Assembly: GCF_000418325.1 (NCBI RefSeq) | Contig: NC_021658.1 | Coordinates: 13,930,501 to 13,994,500, forward strand | Reading direction: 5' to 3' | Source of the DNA: Sorangium cellulosum So0157-2 | GTDB lineage: Bacteria > Myxococcota_A > Polyangia > Polyangiales > Polyangiaceae | DNA length: 64,000 nt | In this document: piece by piece, positions 51,558 through 60,258 of the stretch | Position numbering within the stretch: the first letter of the stretch is position 1 | Layout of the letters: every line of letters starts with the position of its first letter | The notes under the pieces: generated by a model | The model's database searches: none | What the model was told of the DNA's origin: nothing | The model's input: the letters and a program-made list of their open reading frames with translations, nothing else | Translations under genes and position numbers: made by a program

Positions 51558-51676
51558 GGGGCGGACACCCGCTTCGGATACGGGCCCATCTCGGCGTTTT
51601 CGGTGCTCGGCGTACCGGAGTACGCCTCCGCGCCGAAAACGCCGAGCTGGACCCGTCTCCTGTGCGGGTGCCCGCC
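51558..51676. repeat. Long imperfect inverted repeat after polA
   Basis: Right after the polA stop two arms of about 58 bases, roughly 75% complementary, meet at a CGTACCGGAGTACG-type centre near 51615. The inner pairing CTCGGCGTTTTCGG/CCGAAAACGCCGAG is perfect. It would fold into a long RNA hairpin and may end polA transcription, though terminators are usually far shorter. Confidence 0.7.
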
Positions 51677-51782
51677 GCTGGCGTCGTCGGTGGAGAGGGG
51701 GGCGGAGCCACGCTCGCCGCGGCCGCGACGGCAGCGGCGGAACGACAACGGGCCTACGGTGGTGCGGCGGGACAAAACGACG

Positions 51783-51814
51783 ACGCCCGCTTCACCTTGC
51801 GGTGAGCGGGGCGT
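51783..51814 (-). terminator. Rho-independent terminator of rpsT
   Basis: On the minus strand, shortly after the rpsT stop, ACGCCCCGCTCACC-GCAA-GGTGAAGCGGGCGT forms a 13-14-bp stem with a GCAA tetraloop, followed by CGTCGTTTTG with a T-run. A classical intrinsic terminator. Confidence 0.85.
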
Positions 51815-51834
51815 ACGTACGGAGGGCTTGTTGC

Positions 51835-52119
51835 TCAGCCCGCGGCGGTCTTGGCGGCGACGCTCGCCTTGTGCAGCGCGAGGGCCAGGCGGCTCTTCAC
51901 ACGCGACGCGCGCTTGGCGGGGATCGTCCCCTTCGAGGCGGCGCGATCGAGCGCGCTCACCGCGGCGGTGACCAGCCCGGTGGACTCCTGCGGGACGCCC
52001 TTCAGCGCGGTGCGCGCCTTCTTGACGACCGTGCGGAGCTCCGACTTGGCGGCGCGGTTGCGCGCGGTCCTGGTGATGCGCTGGCGGTTGCGCTTGTCGG
52101 CGGATGCGTGATTGGCCAT
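51835..52119 (-). CDS. rpsT: Small ribosomal subunit protein bS20
   Basis: A 94-residue, strongly basic helical protein starting MANHASADKRNRQRITRTAR, the usual S20 N-terminus (ANHxSAxKRxRQ), which binds 16S rRNA and helps assemble the 30S subunit. AGGAGAG precedes the ATG and overlaps the end of the small basic gene 13 bp upstream, so the two are probably co-transcribed. An intrinsic terminator follows at 51783-51814. Slightly longer than typical S20 (about 87). Confidence 0.95.
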   Translation of the reverse strand: MANHASADKRNRQRITRTARNRAAKSELRTVVKKARTALKGVPQESTGLVTAAVSALDRAASKGTIPAKRASRVKSRLALALHKASVAAKTAAG

Positions 52120-52132
52120 GAGAAAAGCTCTC

Positions 52133-52333
52133 CTACTTCTTCGCCTGCGCCTCGGCGGGCGTGGCAGCGCGCTGGGCGTCCGGCGCGTTCTGATCGTAAC
52201 CCGCCGGATGGATCGGGAACTTGGGGGTGCCGTGAGCGCGCTCGAAGCGCTTGCGGCGGGTGCCCGAAGTGCGCGCCTTGCGCCGACGGATGCGCTGGGT
52301 TTGCTGAGTCGCGGAAACCATGGGGGCGCGCAT
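52133..52333 (-). CDS. Small, very basic protein upstream of rpsT
   Basis: A 66-residue protein starting MRAPMVSATQQTQRIRRRKA from ATG 52333, which follows CAGGTAGA; a second ATG at 52321 is possible. The Arg/Lys-rich core (TQRIRRRKARTSGTRRKRFE) is followed by a less charged tail with PKFPIHPAGYDQN. Composition and co-transcription with a ribosomal protein gene suggest an rRNA-binding or ribosome-associated protein. I cannot assign it to a known ribosomal family. Confidence 0.6.
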   Translation of the reverse strand: MRAPMVSATQQTQRIRRRKARTSGTRRKRFERAHGTPKFPIHPAGYDQNAPDAQRAATPAEAQAKK

Positions 52334-52424
52334 TCTACCTGCGGGCACCCTCATGTCAACCGGGACGTGGGGGCCACCGGGGCCAGGGTCCGTCAGGGGG
52401 TCGGGCCCCCTGGATTTCATCGAT

Positions 52425-54012
52425 CTAGGGCCGGATCGTGGCGTTCACCGCGAACGAGGGCTTCGAGAACGGGCCCACGTTCGCGGCCTTGAGCGCCGCC
52501 TGCACGCAGCTCGACTGGCCGTTCGAAGCCGCCCAGCCGCTGACGCTGACCTTGCTCACCTGGCCGGTCGACGAGAACGTGATCTGCGCGCGCGACACGT
52601 CGTCCGCGCCCGCGACGCACGCCTTCGCGCTGCCCATGACCGAGCCGAGCGCGGCCTGGACCGAGCCCTGCGACGGCTGCTCGGGGACGTTCTGCTGCCG
52701 CAGCGGGCCCGAGGCCGGCACCGGCGCCTCCGACACCACCGACGGCTGCTTCTCCCCGTCGTCGCCCACGGCGGCCTGCATGGCGGACGGCAGATCCCCC
52801 GGCTTGCCCGCCGGCGTCGGCGCCGCCGCCACCTTTCCCTGCTCCGGCTTCGGCGCCGCGGCGGGCGCAGGCGCCTCGGGCGCGGCCGCTGGCGCCGGCG
52901 CCGGCGCCGACCGGCGCGGCGGCCGTCTTGGGCGCCGCAGCCAGCTTCTCCGCCGTCGCCGTTTCCACCGGCTGCGGCTCGGGCTCCGCGTCCTCCGTCG
53001 GCGCGGCGGGCGCGGCGGCGACCGGGGCAGCGGGCGCTGCCGGCTTCTCCTCGCGCGGCGCGGCGGGCGTCACGTCCGTGGTCGGCGCTGCCGCGGTAGC
53101 GGTCGCCGTCTCCTGCTGCGACGGCGCCTTCGTCTTCACCACGACGGCCACCGCCGCGGCCAAGCCCAGCGCCGCGAGCGCCGCGCCGGCGATCATCCCG
53201 CCCGACCGCTTCTTCGCCGCAGGCTGAGCGACGGGCGCGGACGGGGCGCGCGGCCTCCTCGCGGACACCGCCGCGACCGCGTCCTGCCTCTCGCTCTCGA
53301 GCGTATCGGCCATGCCGAGCGGCGCCTTCTCGACGGCCTCCACGTGCTCCGGGGGAACCGACGCGCTGAGCCGGTTGAGATCGATGACACCGGAGTCCTC
53401 GGTCACCCCCTCGGCCGGCCGCAACGCAGGCGACGACGCGCGCATGACGCCGGAGATCGACCCCCGCCCCGGCGGCGACGACACGCGCCCGGGCGGCATC
53501 GAGCCGCGTCCCGAGCTCGGCAGCGGCGTGGACAGCGGGCCGCGTCCGGACGGCACCGGCGTGGACAGCGGACCGCGCGCGGAGGGCACCGGCGTCGAGA
53601 GCGCCGGGCTGCTCCCTGTCGCGCCGCTCGCGCGACCCGGCGCCTGGCTGGCGCGCTCGGCGATCTCCTTCAGCGATTGGCGTTTCTTCTCCGGGGGCCG
53701 GGAGGCGCTGCCGCCCGACAGGCTCGCTTCAGACTTCGAGGCCCTGCCTGCTTCCGATCCGTCCGCCATGGTACTGCGTTCTCCTGCGGTGCGCGCTTCT
53801 CGCGAAATGTCCCCGGCCCGCTCCTCGCCAGGCTCTGCGGCGAGATCCGGGGCTGCGAGGAGGTCGGCCACCGCCGCCGCGTCCTCCGATCGCCGGGATA
53901 GAGCGACCTCGACGATGCGAGCTGCCCGCGTCTCCCACGCCGCCTCGTCGACGGTGGGGGCAGGCCAATCGTTGAGCATCTGGTCGAGGTCGAGCTTGCT
54001 GGTGACGTTCAT
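52425..54012 (-). CDS. Transmembrane AgmX/PglI-C-like partner of the ECF sigma factor, apparent frameshift
   Basis: The ATG at 54012 overlaps the sigma-factor stop by 4 bp (ATGA). The N-terminal half (about 290 residues) starts MNVTSKLDLDQMLNDWPAPT, is Ser/Pro-rich in the middle with repeats such as GPLSTPVPS, and reaches one transmembrane helix (about 270-293, GMIAGAALAALGLAAAVAVV). It continues as Pro/Ala-rich sequence to about 52920. From about 52895 the neighbouring frame takes over as a coherent domain: PAPAAAPEAPAPAAAPKPEQ, then MQAAVGDD... and the AgmX/PglI-C-like end ASNGQSSCVQAALKAANVGP to the stop at 52425. A single indel in GGCGCC repeats (52891-52920) joins them. It likely senses or transduces an envelope signal to the sigma factor. 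Error or real mutation cannot be told apart here. Confidence 0.7.
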
Positions 54013-54596
54013 TCGGCGTCCCCTCCGAAACCACGCTCCGCGAGGTATACGCGGAGCTTGCGGCGCGCCTCGTGGACGCGCCAGGCGACTGTTCCTTCCG
54101 GACACCCCAGGATCCTGGACGCGTCCTCGTGGGGCACGCCGTCGATGCACACGAGGATGAGCGTCGTCCGCAGCGTGTCGGAGAGCGTATCGATGCCGTC
54201 GCAGAGCGCGGCCGCGAGCTCGCGCCGCTGGGTCGTCGCGGCCGGATCGACGCCGTGGCTCGGGCGCGTCTCGAGCAGCAGCGCCTCGATCCGCGGATCG
54301 TCCGTGGGGGTCGAGTTCCTTGTCGGCTTGCGCGCCCGGATCATGTTGAGCGAGAGGTTCACGGCGATCCGGTAGAGCCAGGTGAAGGGCTCGCTCCGCC
54401 CGTCGAACCGATCGAGCGCCTGATAAGCCCGGACGAAGGTCTCCTGGGTCACGTCCTCGGCCTCCGCGCCCGAGCGGACGAGGTGGAACGCCAGCCGGAA
54501 GATGCGCTTCTGATATCGACGGACCAGCACCCCGAACGCCTGGGCATCTCCGCCCCGGGCTTGATCGACGAGCTCACGATCGGTGGTCTTGGCCAT
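54009..54596 (-). CDS. ECF RNA polymerase sigma factor
   Basis: A 195-residue sigma factor starting MAKTTDRELVDQARGGDAQA. Region 2 spans about 20-95 (FGVLVRRYQKRIFRLAFHLV, AEDVTQETFVRAYQAL, SEPFTWLYRIAVNL) and region 4 about 130-185 (LSDTLRTTLILVCIDGVPHE, then DASRILGCPEGTVAWRVHEA). It has the standard ECF length. The stop overlaps the start of the transmembrane protein gene by 4 bp, which is the usual place of an anti-sigma factor, though that protein is not a typical ZAS-type anti-sigma. Divergent from the CtpA-type protease gene, and may regulate it. Confidence 0.95.
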   Translation of the reverse strand: MAKTTDRELVDQARGGDAQAFGVLVRRYQKRIFRLAFHLVRSGAEAEDVTQETFVRAYQALDRFDGRSEPFTWLYRIAVNLSLNMIRARKPTRNSTPTDDPRIEALLLETRPSHGVDPAATTQRRELAAALCDGIDTLSDTLRTTLILVCIDGVPHEDASRILGCPEGTVAWRVHEARRKLRVYLAERGFGGDAE

Positions 54597-54987
54597 CCTA
54601 GCCGCCTCGCGGTGCGAATTGTCTCCCGCGCACGGACGACAGCGCTGCCGCGGACAGCTCTTCGCGACGGCCGCTGACCGTCTCGGCGAGAGAAGCCCCT
54701 CGCGGCGGGCCCTGCTTCGCGGAGGCGGAGCAGGGCGATGAGGAGGCAAGTTCCACGTTCAGGCGCGCGAAGATAGCCGAACACTCCTCCTAGGACAAAC
54801 CATGCGCCCTGGACCTTGGGCGTCGCGGCGCGACTTCGACCGGCCGGGCGGTGCGTCCGCGCTGGCGCGCTCCGGCCCGCGCTTGCCCGGCGGCAGCGCC
54901 CTGGCCGGCGCGGCGCCGGGCGGGCGCCGGCCGGGGCGCGGCCGGAGCGCTGGCCGCGCTCGCCCGCGCCGCTGCTATGGTCGGCGG
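54597..54987. other. Divergent intergenic region between sigma factor and protease
   Basis: This 391-bp region should hold the promoters of the ECF sigma gene (minus) and the protease gene (plus). Open frames here are Arg/Ala/Pro-rich only. A small hairpin (CGCCC/GGGCG) occurs at about 54810-54830. No gene seen. Confidence 0.45.
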
Positions 54988-56316
54988 ATGCGACGCTTCT
55001 CGAGCTGGATGCGCACCCTGGGGCTCATCGCTGCGGCCTTCGCAGGGGGGGCGGCGACTTCCCACCTCGCGGGCGCGAGCACACAGGCGCAGAGCCCCTA
55101 CGCGCCGCTCGAGCAGCTCGCGCGCGTGCTCGTGCTCGTCGAGAACAACTACGTCGAGCCGGCGCAGCGCAACAAGATCATCGACGGCGCCATCAAGGGG
55201 ATGGTCGCGGAGCTCGACCCGCACTCCGCGTACATGAACGCCTCCGAGTTCGCCCAGTTCCAGGAAGAGACCGGGGGGACGTTCGGCGGCGTCGGCATCG
55301 AGGTCGACACGAAGGACGACCAGATCACCGTGATCGCGCCGATCGAGGGCTCGCCGGCGGCGCGGGCGGGCATCCGCTCCGGCGACCAGATCATCGCGAT
55401 CGACGGCCGCCCCGTGCGCGGCGAGCGCCTCGACAAGCTGGTGAAGATCATGCGCGGGCCCCCCGGCTCGCGGGTGAAGCTCACGATCCGCCGGCAGGGC
55501 GCGGCCGAGCCGCTCACGTTCGACCTGGCGCGGGAGCAGATCCACGTCACGAGCATCGCCGCGAGGCGCCTCGATCGCGACGTCGCGTACGTCCGCGTGA
55601 AGCAGTTCCAGGACGGCACGCACGAGGAGATGCTCCGCGCCGCGGCGAGGCTGCGCGCCGCATCGAAGGCGCCGCTGGCCGGGGTGATCCTCGACCTGCG
55701 CAACAACCCCGGCGGCCTCGTGCACGAGGCGGAGGCCCTCGCCGACGAGTTCCTCTCGTCGGGGACGATCTACTCGACGCGCCAGCGCAACCAGGTCGTC
55801 GACGAGGCGAAGGCGCACGACGGCGGCGCGTTCGCCTCGCTGCCCGTGGTCGCGCTCGTGAACGAGTACTCCGCCAGCGCCGCCGAGCTCGTCGCGGGCG
55901 CCCTGCAGGACAGCGGTCGCGCCACGGTCGTCGGCGCGACGACCTTCGGCAAGGGGTCGGTGCAGACCATCTACGAGCTCCCCGGCGGCGCCGGGGTGAG
56001 GCTCACGACGATGCGCTACTACACGCCGAAGGGGCGCTCGATCCAGGCCCAGGGCATCCGGCCGGACATCGTCATCGAGAGCGCGCAGCAGCCGCTGCCG
56101 GCCGCCATCCTCCGCGAGCAGGACCTCGAGGGGCACCTCCCCGCCGAGGGATCGATCGGCGACGGCTCGCCGAGGGCCGTGCTCGTCGAGAAGCGCGCGG
56201 AGGCCGCGGCGCGCGGCCCGGAGGGCGACGTGCCCGCCGATCCCACCCGCGGGAGCGATTTCACGCTCGCGGTCGGATACCAGCAGCTGCTTCGCGCGAT
56301 CCCCGCGAGGCGCTAG
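54988..56316 (+). CDS. S41-family C-terminal processing peptidase
   Basis: A 442-residue periplasmic serine protease (CtpA/Prc type) starting MRRFSSWMRTLGLIAAAFAG with an N-terminal signal or anchor. PDZ lies at about 95-185 (TFGGVGIEVDTKDDQITVIA, GDQIIAIDGRPVRG). The catalytic dyad is Ser297 in NEYSASAAEL and Lys322 in TTFGKGSVQ, 25 residues apart as usual. Members cut the C-terminus of substrates and cleave site-2 or anti-sigma factors in some systems. The tail after 390 is Glu/Arg-rich. Located directly opposite the ECF sigma gene. The ATG 186 bases upstream in the same frame is not used because its sequence is not signal-like. Confidence 0.93.
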   Translation: MRRFSSWMRTLGLIAAAFAGGAATSHLAGASTQAQSPYAPLEQLARVLVLVENNYVEPAQRNKIIDGAIKGMVAELDPHSAYMNASEFAQFQEETGGTFGGVGIEVDTKDDQITVIAPIEGSPAARAGIRSGDQIIAIDGRPVRGERLDKLVKIMRGPPGSRVKLTIRRQGAAEPLTFDLAREQIHVTSIAARRLDRDVAYVRVKQFQDGTHEEMLRAAARLRAASKAPLAGVILDLRNNPGGLVHEAEALADEFLSSGTIYSTRQRNQVVDEAKAHDGGAFASLPVVALVNEYSASAAELVAGALQDSGRATVVGATTFGKGSVQTIYELPGGAGVRLTTMRYYTPKGRSIQAQGIRPDIVIESAQQPLPAAILREQDLEGHLPAEGSIGDGSPRAVLVEKRAEAAARGPEGDVPADPTRGSDFTLAVGYQQLLRAIPARR

Positions 56317-56404
56317 CGCGCGAGGACACGCGCGGAGCGACCGGCGCCGATGGCCGCTCCTGTCCGCGCCGGCCCTCGGCGCCGGCATCGGTCCTCGGCC
56401 GGCG

Positions 56405-57652
56405 TCAGGCCTCGGCGCCCGCGCGGAGCCCGGTCGTCACCGCGTCGAGCACGGTGCGCGCTCTCCCGGCGATGGTCGCCCCCGCCGCCAGGATCCCGGG
56501 AGCGGCGCGGACGCCCTCGCACCGCACGCCCACCGACTCCAGCGCGCCCGGCCGCTCGCCGCGCGGCCAGGCGACGACATCGAGCTCCGGGCCCTGCATC
56601 GAGCTCACCACGCCGAACGCGCCGCGCGCGTCGCCCAGCGTGATCGGCGCCTCGATCGAGAGCGCGAACGGCGCGCCGCCGCGCGCCGCGAGGTCGGGAC
56701 CGGCGCCGCGCTCGGGCGGGGCATACACGATGCCCCCGCCTGCGAGGCCGCCGATCGCCAGGATCACCGCGTCCGCGGCGAGCGGCACGTCCTCGCCCTC
56801 CACGTGGACCGAGACGCCCTCGCCCGGTCCGCCCGGCCCCCCGGGCTCACCGCCCACCGCGCGCACGCGGCCGTGGCGCCGCGCCGCCCCGATCGCGGCG
56901 AGCAGCGCGTCGCGCGCCGCCTCGAAGCGGAGCCCCGCCGGCGAGCCGGCGCCGATCAGCGCCTCGCCCACGGGGACGCCGAGGCGCGCCGCGAGCGCCT
57001 CGGCCCGCGGCGCGCGCGCGCCGAGCCAGGGGCCGAGCAGGATCGCCCCCGCGCCGCCCGCGCCCTCGAGCGCCTGCCGGAGCCGATCGAGCAGCCAGGA
57101 GAGCCGCGCCGGATCGTCGTGCCGGGCCGCGAGGTCGCCGTCGGCGATCTGCCGCTCGTCGTCGAAGCGCAGCACCGGCGCGTCGACCGGCAGGAAGCGG
57201 AGCCCCCGCGCCCGGGCGAACGGCTCGTCCGTGAGCGCCTCCGCGAGCGCGTCGGCGTCCCAGGCGGCGCGCGCGGCGCGCGGGATGAGGACGCGCGTGC
57301 GGCGGAGCGAGCCGAGGTCGAGCAGCGCGCGATCCCTGCCGCGGGCCGGGCGGATCCGGCCGGCGACGGTCGCGAGGCGCACGCCGGACGCCTGCGGCAC
57401 GTCCCACAGGCCGAGCTCCGCCGCGAGCTGCCTCGCCGCCGGCGCGAGATCGCCCGCGGGCAGATCGCTGCCGAGCAGCCGCGCGGCCCGCTCGACCTGC
57501 TCCCACGGGACGTCGTCGACCGCGCCGCCCGCGAGCGCCGTCTCCCCGACGCCCGCGGAGATCACGGTGACCCGCGCCCCGCGCCGCCTCGCGCTCCACG
57601 CGGCGGCGAGCCCGGCGACGCCGGCGCCGATCACGAGGATCGATCGCGCCAC
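56405..57652 (-). CDS. glpB: GlpB-like FAD-dependent glycerol-3-phosphate dehydrogenase subunit
   Basis: A 415-residue flavoprotein started at GTG 57652 (VARSILVIGAGVAGLAAAWS), with the FAD-binding GxGxxG motif at the N-terminus. The rest resembles the B subunit of anaerobic glycerol-3-phosphate dehydrogenase (GSLRRTRVLIPRAAR, AAPGILAAGATIAGRARTVL). B passes electrons between GlpA and the membrane GlpC. It overlaps the end of glpA by 22 bp, so the two are coupled. No glpC follows; the next gene is convergent. The match is through GlpB-type blocks and gene context rather than a single unique motif. Confidence 0.8.
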   Translation of the reverse strand: MARSILVIGAGVAGLAAAWSARRRGARVTVISAGVGETALAGGAVDDVPWEQVERAARLLGSDLPAGDLAPAARQLAAELGLWDVPQASGVRLATVAGRIRPARGRDRALLDLGSLRRTRVLIPRAARAAWDADALAEALTDEPFARARGLRFLPVDAPVLRFDDERQIADGDLAARHDDPARLSWLLDRLRQALEGAGGAGAILLGPWLGARAPRAEALAARLGVPVGEALIGAGSPAGLRFEAARDALLAAIGAARRHGRVRAVGGEPGGPGGPGEGVSVHVEGEDVPLAADAVILAIGGLAGGGIVYAPPERGAGPDLAARGGAPFALSIEAPITLGDARGAFGVVSSMQGPELDVVAWPRGERPGALESVGVRCEGVRAAPGILAAGATIAGRARTVLDAVTTGLRAGAEA

Positions 57653-59448
57653 GCCCTCTCCTCCGGCTCCCGCGCGGAGCGCGGCGACCGGCGATCGCTG
57701 TCCTCGCACGCCGCCGCGGTCGCCTCGTCGCCCGCGGGCGCGCCGAGCTCCGACCGCACGCTGGCGATCGCGAGCGCCTCCTGCCGGGCCTGCTCCGGGC
57801 CGAGCGCGACCGCGCGCGTCATCGCCTGCCGCGAGAGGAACTCCACGGCCTGCCGCATCCCGTCGCGCGGCGGGAGCGAGAGCTCCTGCGCCACGATCTG
57901 CCCGCACCGCGCCGCGCAGCGCATGCCCCCGCACGCGCCGAGGCCGAGGCGCGTGCGGCGCGCGACGTCGGCCACGCTCCGGGCGAGCTCGTGCCGGAGG
58001 ACGTAGCGCACCTCGGCCTCGATGACGGGCTCGCAGGGGCACACCGTCGCCGCCTCGCGCGGCCGCTCGCGCACGCGCTCCTCGATCCGGAGCGCGCGCG
58101 AGCCGTGGCGGTAGACGAGCCGCCGGGCGGCCACCGCGTCGATCTCCATCCGCCGCGAGAGCGCGAGCGCGTCCACGGGGCGGTCGCCGCCGGGCAGCGC
58201 GGTCGTGTGCGTCACGCAGCGGGCGCCGAGATCGAAGCGCCGCGCGAGGACGTCGGTCATCTCCTGGGCGAAGAGCCGGAAGCTCGCCAGCTTCCCCCCG
58301 ATCATCGAGTAGAGGCCCGGCGCGCCGTGCGCCGCGTGGTCGATGATCTGGTGCTCGCGCGAGAGCGCGTCCTCGGTCGGCCCGTACGCGTAGAGCGTGG
58401 GCCGCACGCCCGCGTACGTGCCGATCGCGCGCGCCTCATGGATCTGCGGGAACACACGGGCGATGCCCTGGACCAGGTACCTCACCTCCTCGCTCGTCGC
58501 GCGGACCTGATCGAGGTCGCCGTAGAAGTCGTCGTCGGTCGTGCCGATGACGCTCATGTTCTGCCAGGGCTCGAGGAAGATCTGACGGCCGTCGATCGTC
58601 CTCGCCATGATCGCGTAGTTGGTGAGGCGACGGTCGAACACGACGTGCACGCCCTTGCCGGGCCGCACCCGCGAGCTCGCGGCGGGGAGGCCCGCGAGCG
58701 ACGCGGTGATCGGCGACCACGCGCCGGTCGCGTTCACGACCGTGCTCGTGCGGAGCCGCCCGCCCTCGCCGGTCACGCGGTCCCGGTAGCGCACGGCGAC
58801 GACCTCGCCGGTGTCCTCGCGGCGCTCAACCCGCTCGACCGTGTGCCCGACGTACACCTTGGCCCCTCGCTCGATCGCGTCGACGGCGTTGGCGATGCAG
58901 AGCCGCGCGCCGTCGATCCCCCACTCGTCGAAGCTGAAGCCGCCCACGAGCTCGCCGTGCAGCCCCGGCTCGAGCCGCCGGAGCTCGTCGGGCGAGAGGC
59001 GCGCGTGCGGCTTGCCGCGCTTGAGCGGCTGGTACTTGTCGTACGCCTCGAAGAAGCCGTCGGCGAGCGTGTAGAGGATGCGCCCGTGCCTCGCGTTCTC
59101 GAACGGGACGAGGAAGGGGATCCGGAACAAGAGGTGCGGCGCGATCGCCTGGATGTGCCCCGAGTCGCGGCACGAGTTCTCGGTCACGTGCGGATCGCTG
59201 GTCAGGTACCTGAGCCCGCCGTGGATCATGCCGCTCGAGTTCCCGCTCGCGCCGAACGCGAGATCGTTGCGCTCGAAGAGGGCGACCTTCAGGCCCCGCT
59301 GCGATGCGTCACGCGCGACCCCCACGCCGTTCACACCGCCGCCGATGACCACGACGTCCACGTCGGTGTCGGCGCGGCGGGCCGGCCTTGCGGCGCTCGA
59401 GGGGAGGATCGTCACCTGCGGCGTATTAGCATGCCAGAACTTTTCCAC
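57631..59448 (-). CDS. glpA: GlpA-type glycerol-3-phosphate dehydrogenase with [2Fe-2S] BFD domain
   Basis: A 605-residue FAD-dependent dehydrogenase that oxidises glycerol-3-phosphate to dihydroxyacetone phosphate. The FAD motif is VVVIGGGVNGVGVARDASQR (about 32-51), with FGASGNSSGMIHGGLRYLTS and GTYAGVRPTLYAYGPTEDAL as family blocks. Unlike GlpD it has a C-terminal BFD-like iron-sulfur segment: VCPCEPVIEAEVRYVLRHEL, then GLGACGGMRCAARCGQI (four cysteines), which marks the GlpA type. The last about 60 residues are Glu/Arg/Ala-rich. The start MEKFWHANTPQ is 66 bp from the preceding glycosyltransferase stop on the same strand. Confidence 0.93.
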   Translation of the reverse strand: MEKFWHANTPQVTILPSSAARPARRADTDVDVVVIGGGVNGVGVARDASQRGLKVALFERNDLAFGASGNSSGMIHGGLRYLTSDPHVTENSCRDSGHIQAIAPHLLFRIPFLVPFENARHGRILYTLADGFFEAYDKYQPLKRGKPHARLSPDELRRLEPGLHGELVGGFSFDEWGIDGARLCIANAVDAIERGAKVYVGHTVERVERREDTGEVVAVRYRDRVTGEGGRLRTSTVVNATGAWSPITASLAGLPAASSRVRPGKGVHVVFDRRLTNYAIMARTIDGRQIFLEPWQNMSVIGTTDDDFYGDLDQVRATSEEVRYLVQGIARVFPQIHEARAIGTYAGVRPTLYAYGPTEDALSREHQIIDHAAHGAPGLYSMIGGKLASFRLFAQEMTDVLARRFDLGARCVTHTTALPGGDRPVDALALSRRMEIDAVAARRLVYRHGSRALRIEERVRERPREAATVCPCEPVIEAEVRYVLRHELARSVADVARRTRLGLGACGGMRCAARCGQIVAQELSLPPRDGMRQAVEFLSRQAMTRAVALGPEQARQEALAIASVRSELGAPAGDEATAAACEDSDRRSPRSAREPEERAWRDRSS

Positions 59449-59514
59449 GAGCGGGCCTAGCCTCGCGCGCGGCGCTGCAGATGCTGGCCGAGACCGCCCG
59501 TCCGAGGCTGGCCG

Positions 59515-60258
59515 TCAGCCGCGGACCCGGATCGCCCAGGTCAGCTTCGCGAGGTTGCGGAGCACGTTCGGGACGCGGCGCGTGAGGTTGATCGAGGGGC
59601 GCCGCTTCTCCAGCACGCGGACCGGGATCTCCTCGATCCGCAGGCCCGCCCGGTAGGCGCGGATGACGAGCTCGCTGGCGAAGACGTCCTTGTCCACGAC
59701 GCACTCGCGCACGATCCCGAGGAGCGGCTCGCGCAGGAACGCCTTGAGCCCGTGCGTGTCCGTCCCGCGGAAGCCGAGCGTGGCGCGGAGGAGCCCATTG
59801 TACATCTGGCTCGCCGCGTGCCGCGCCCACGGGCGATCGTCGCGCGCCCCCTGGATGAGCTTCGAGCCGATCACCATGTCGACGCCGCCTGCCCGCAGCA
59901 TCGCGATCGCGCGGCGCTGGAAGTCCACGTCGCACAGGTCGATCTCGTCGCAGAGGACGAAGCGCCCGCGCGCCCGCTCGATGCCCGCGCGGAGCGCGGC
60001 GCCGTAGTTCGGCTCGCCGATCGAGAAGTGCCGCACTTCCGCGTACTTGCGCTCGAGCTCGCCGGCGATGGCGAGCGTCCCGTCGCGCGAGCCGTTCTCG
60101 GCGAGCACGAGCTCCCAGCGCCACCCGAGCGGCAGCAGCCGCTCGCGCAGGTCTACGACGGCCGCGTGGAGGATCGCCTCCTCGTTGTAAACGGGGATGA
60201 CGATGGAGATCTCCGGCGCTTCGCCCGCGTCCCCGCGGCCAGGCTCGGCGGCGCTCAC
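59515..60258 (-). CDS. GT2-family (dolichol-phosphate-mannosyltransferase-like) glycosyltransferase
   Basis: A 247-residue glycosyltransferase started at GTG 60258, whose GTGA overlaps the stop of the oxidoreductase gene by 4 bp. It has ISIVIPVYNEEAILHAAVVD at the N-terminus, ELVLAENGSRDGT, and a metal/nucleotide-binding DEIDLCDVDF replacing the usual DxD. GSKLIQGARDDR and DTHGLKAFLREPLLGIV are family blocks. No C-terminal membrane helices are present, so it is a soluble or peripheral enzyme. Acts on a lipid or surface glycan; its coupling to the upstream mutase-like flavoprotein suggests a shared pathway. Confidence 0.88.
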   Translation of the reverse strand: MSAAEPGRGDAGEAPEISIVIPVYNEEAILHAAVVDLRERLLPLGWRWELVLAENGSRDGTLAIAGELERKYAEVRHFSIGEPNYGAALRAGIERARGRFVLCDEIDLCDVDFQRRAIAMLRAGGVDMVIGSKLIQGARDDRPWARHAASQMYNGLLRATLGFRGTDTHGLKAFLREPLLGIVRECVVDKDVFASELVIRAYRAGLRIEEIPVRVLEKRRPSINLTRRVPNVLRNLAKLTWAIRVRG

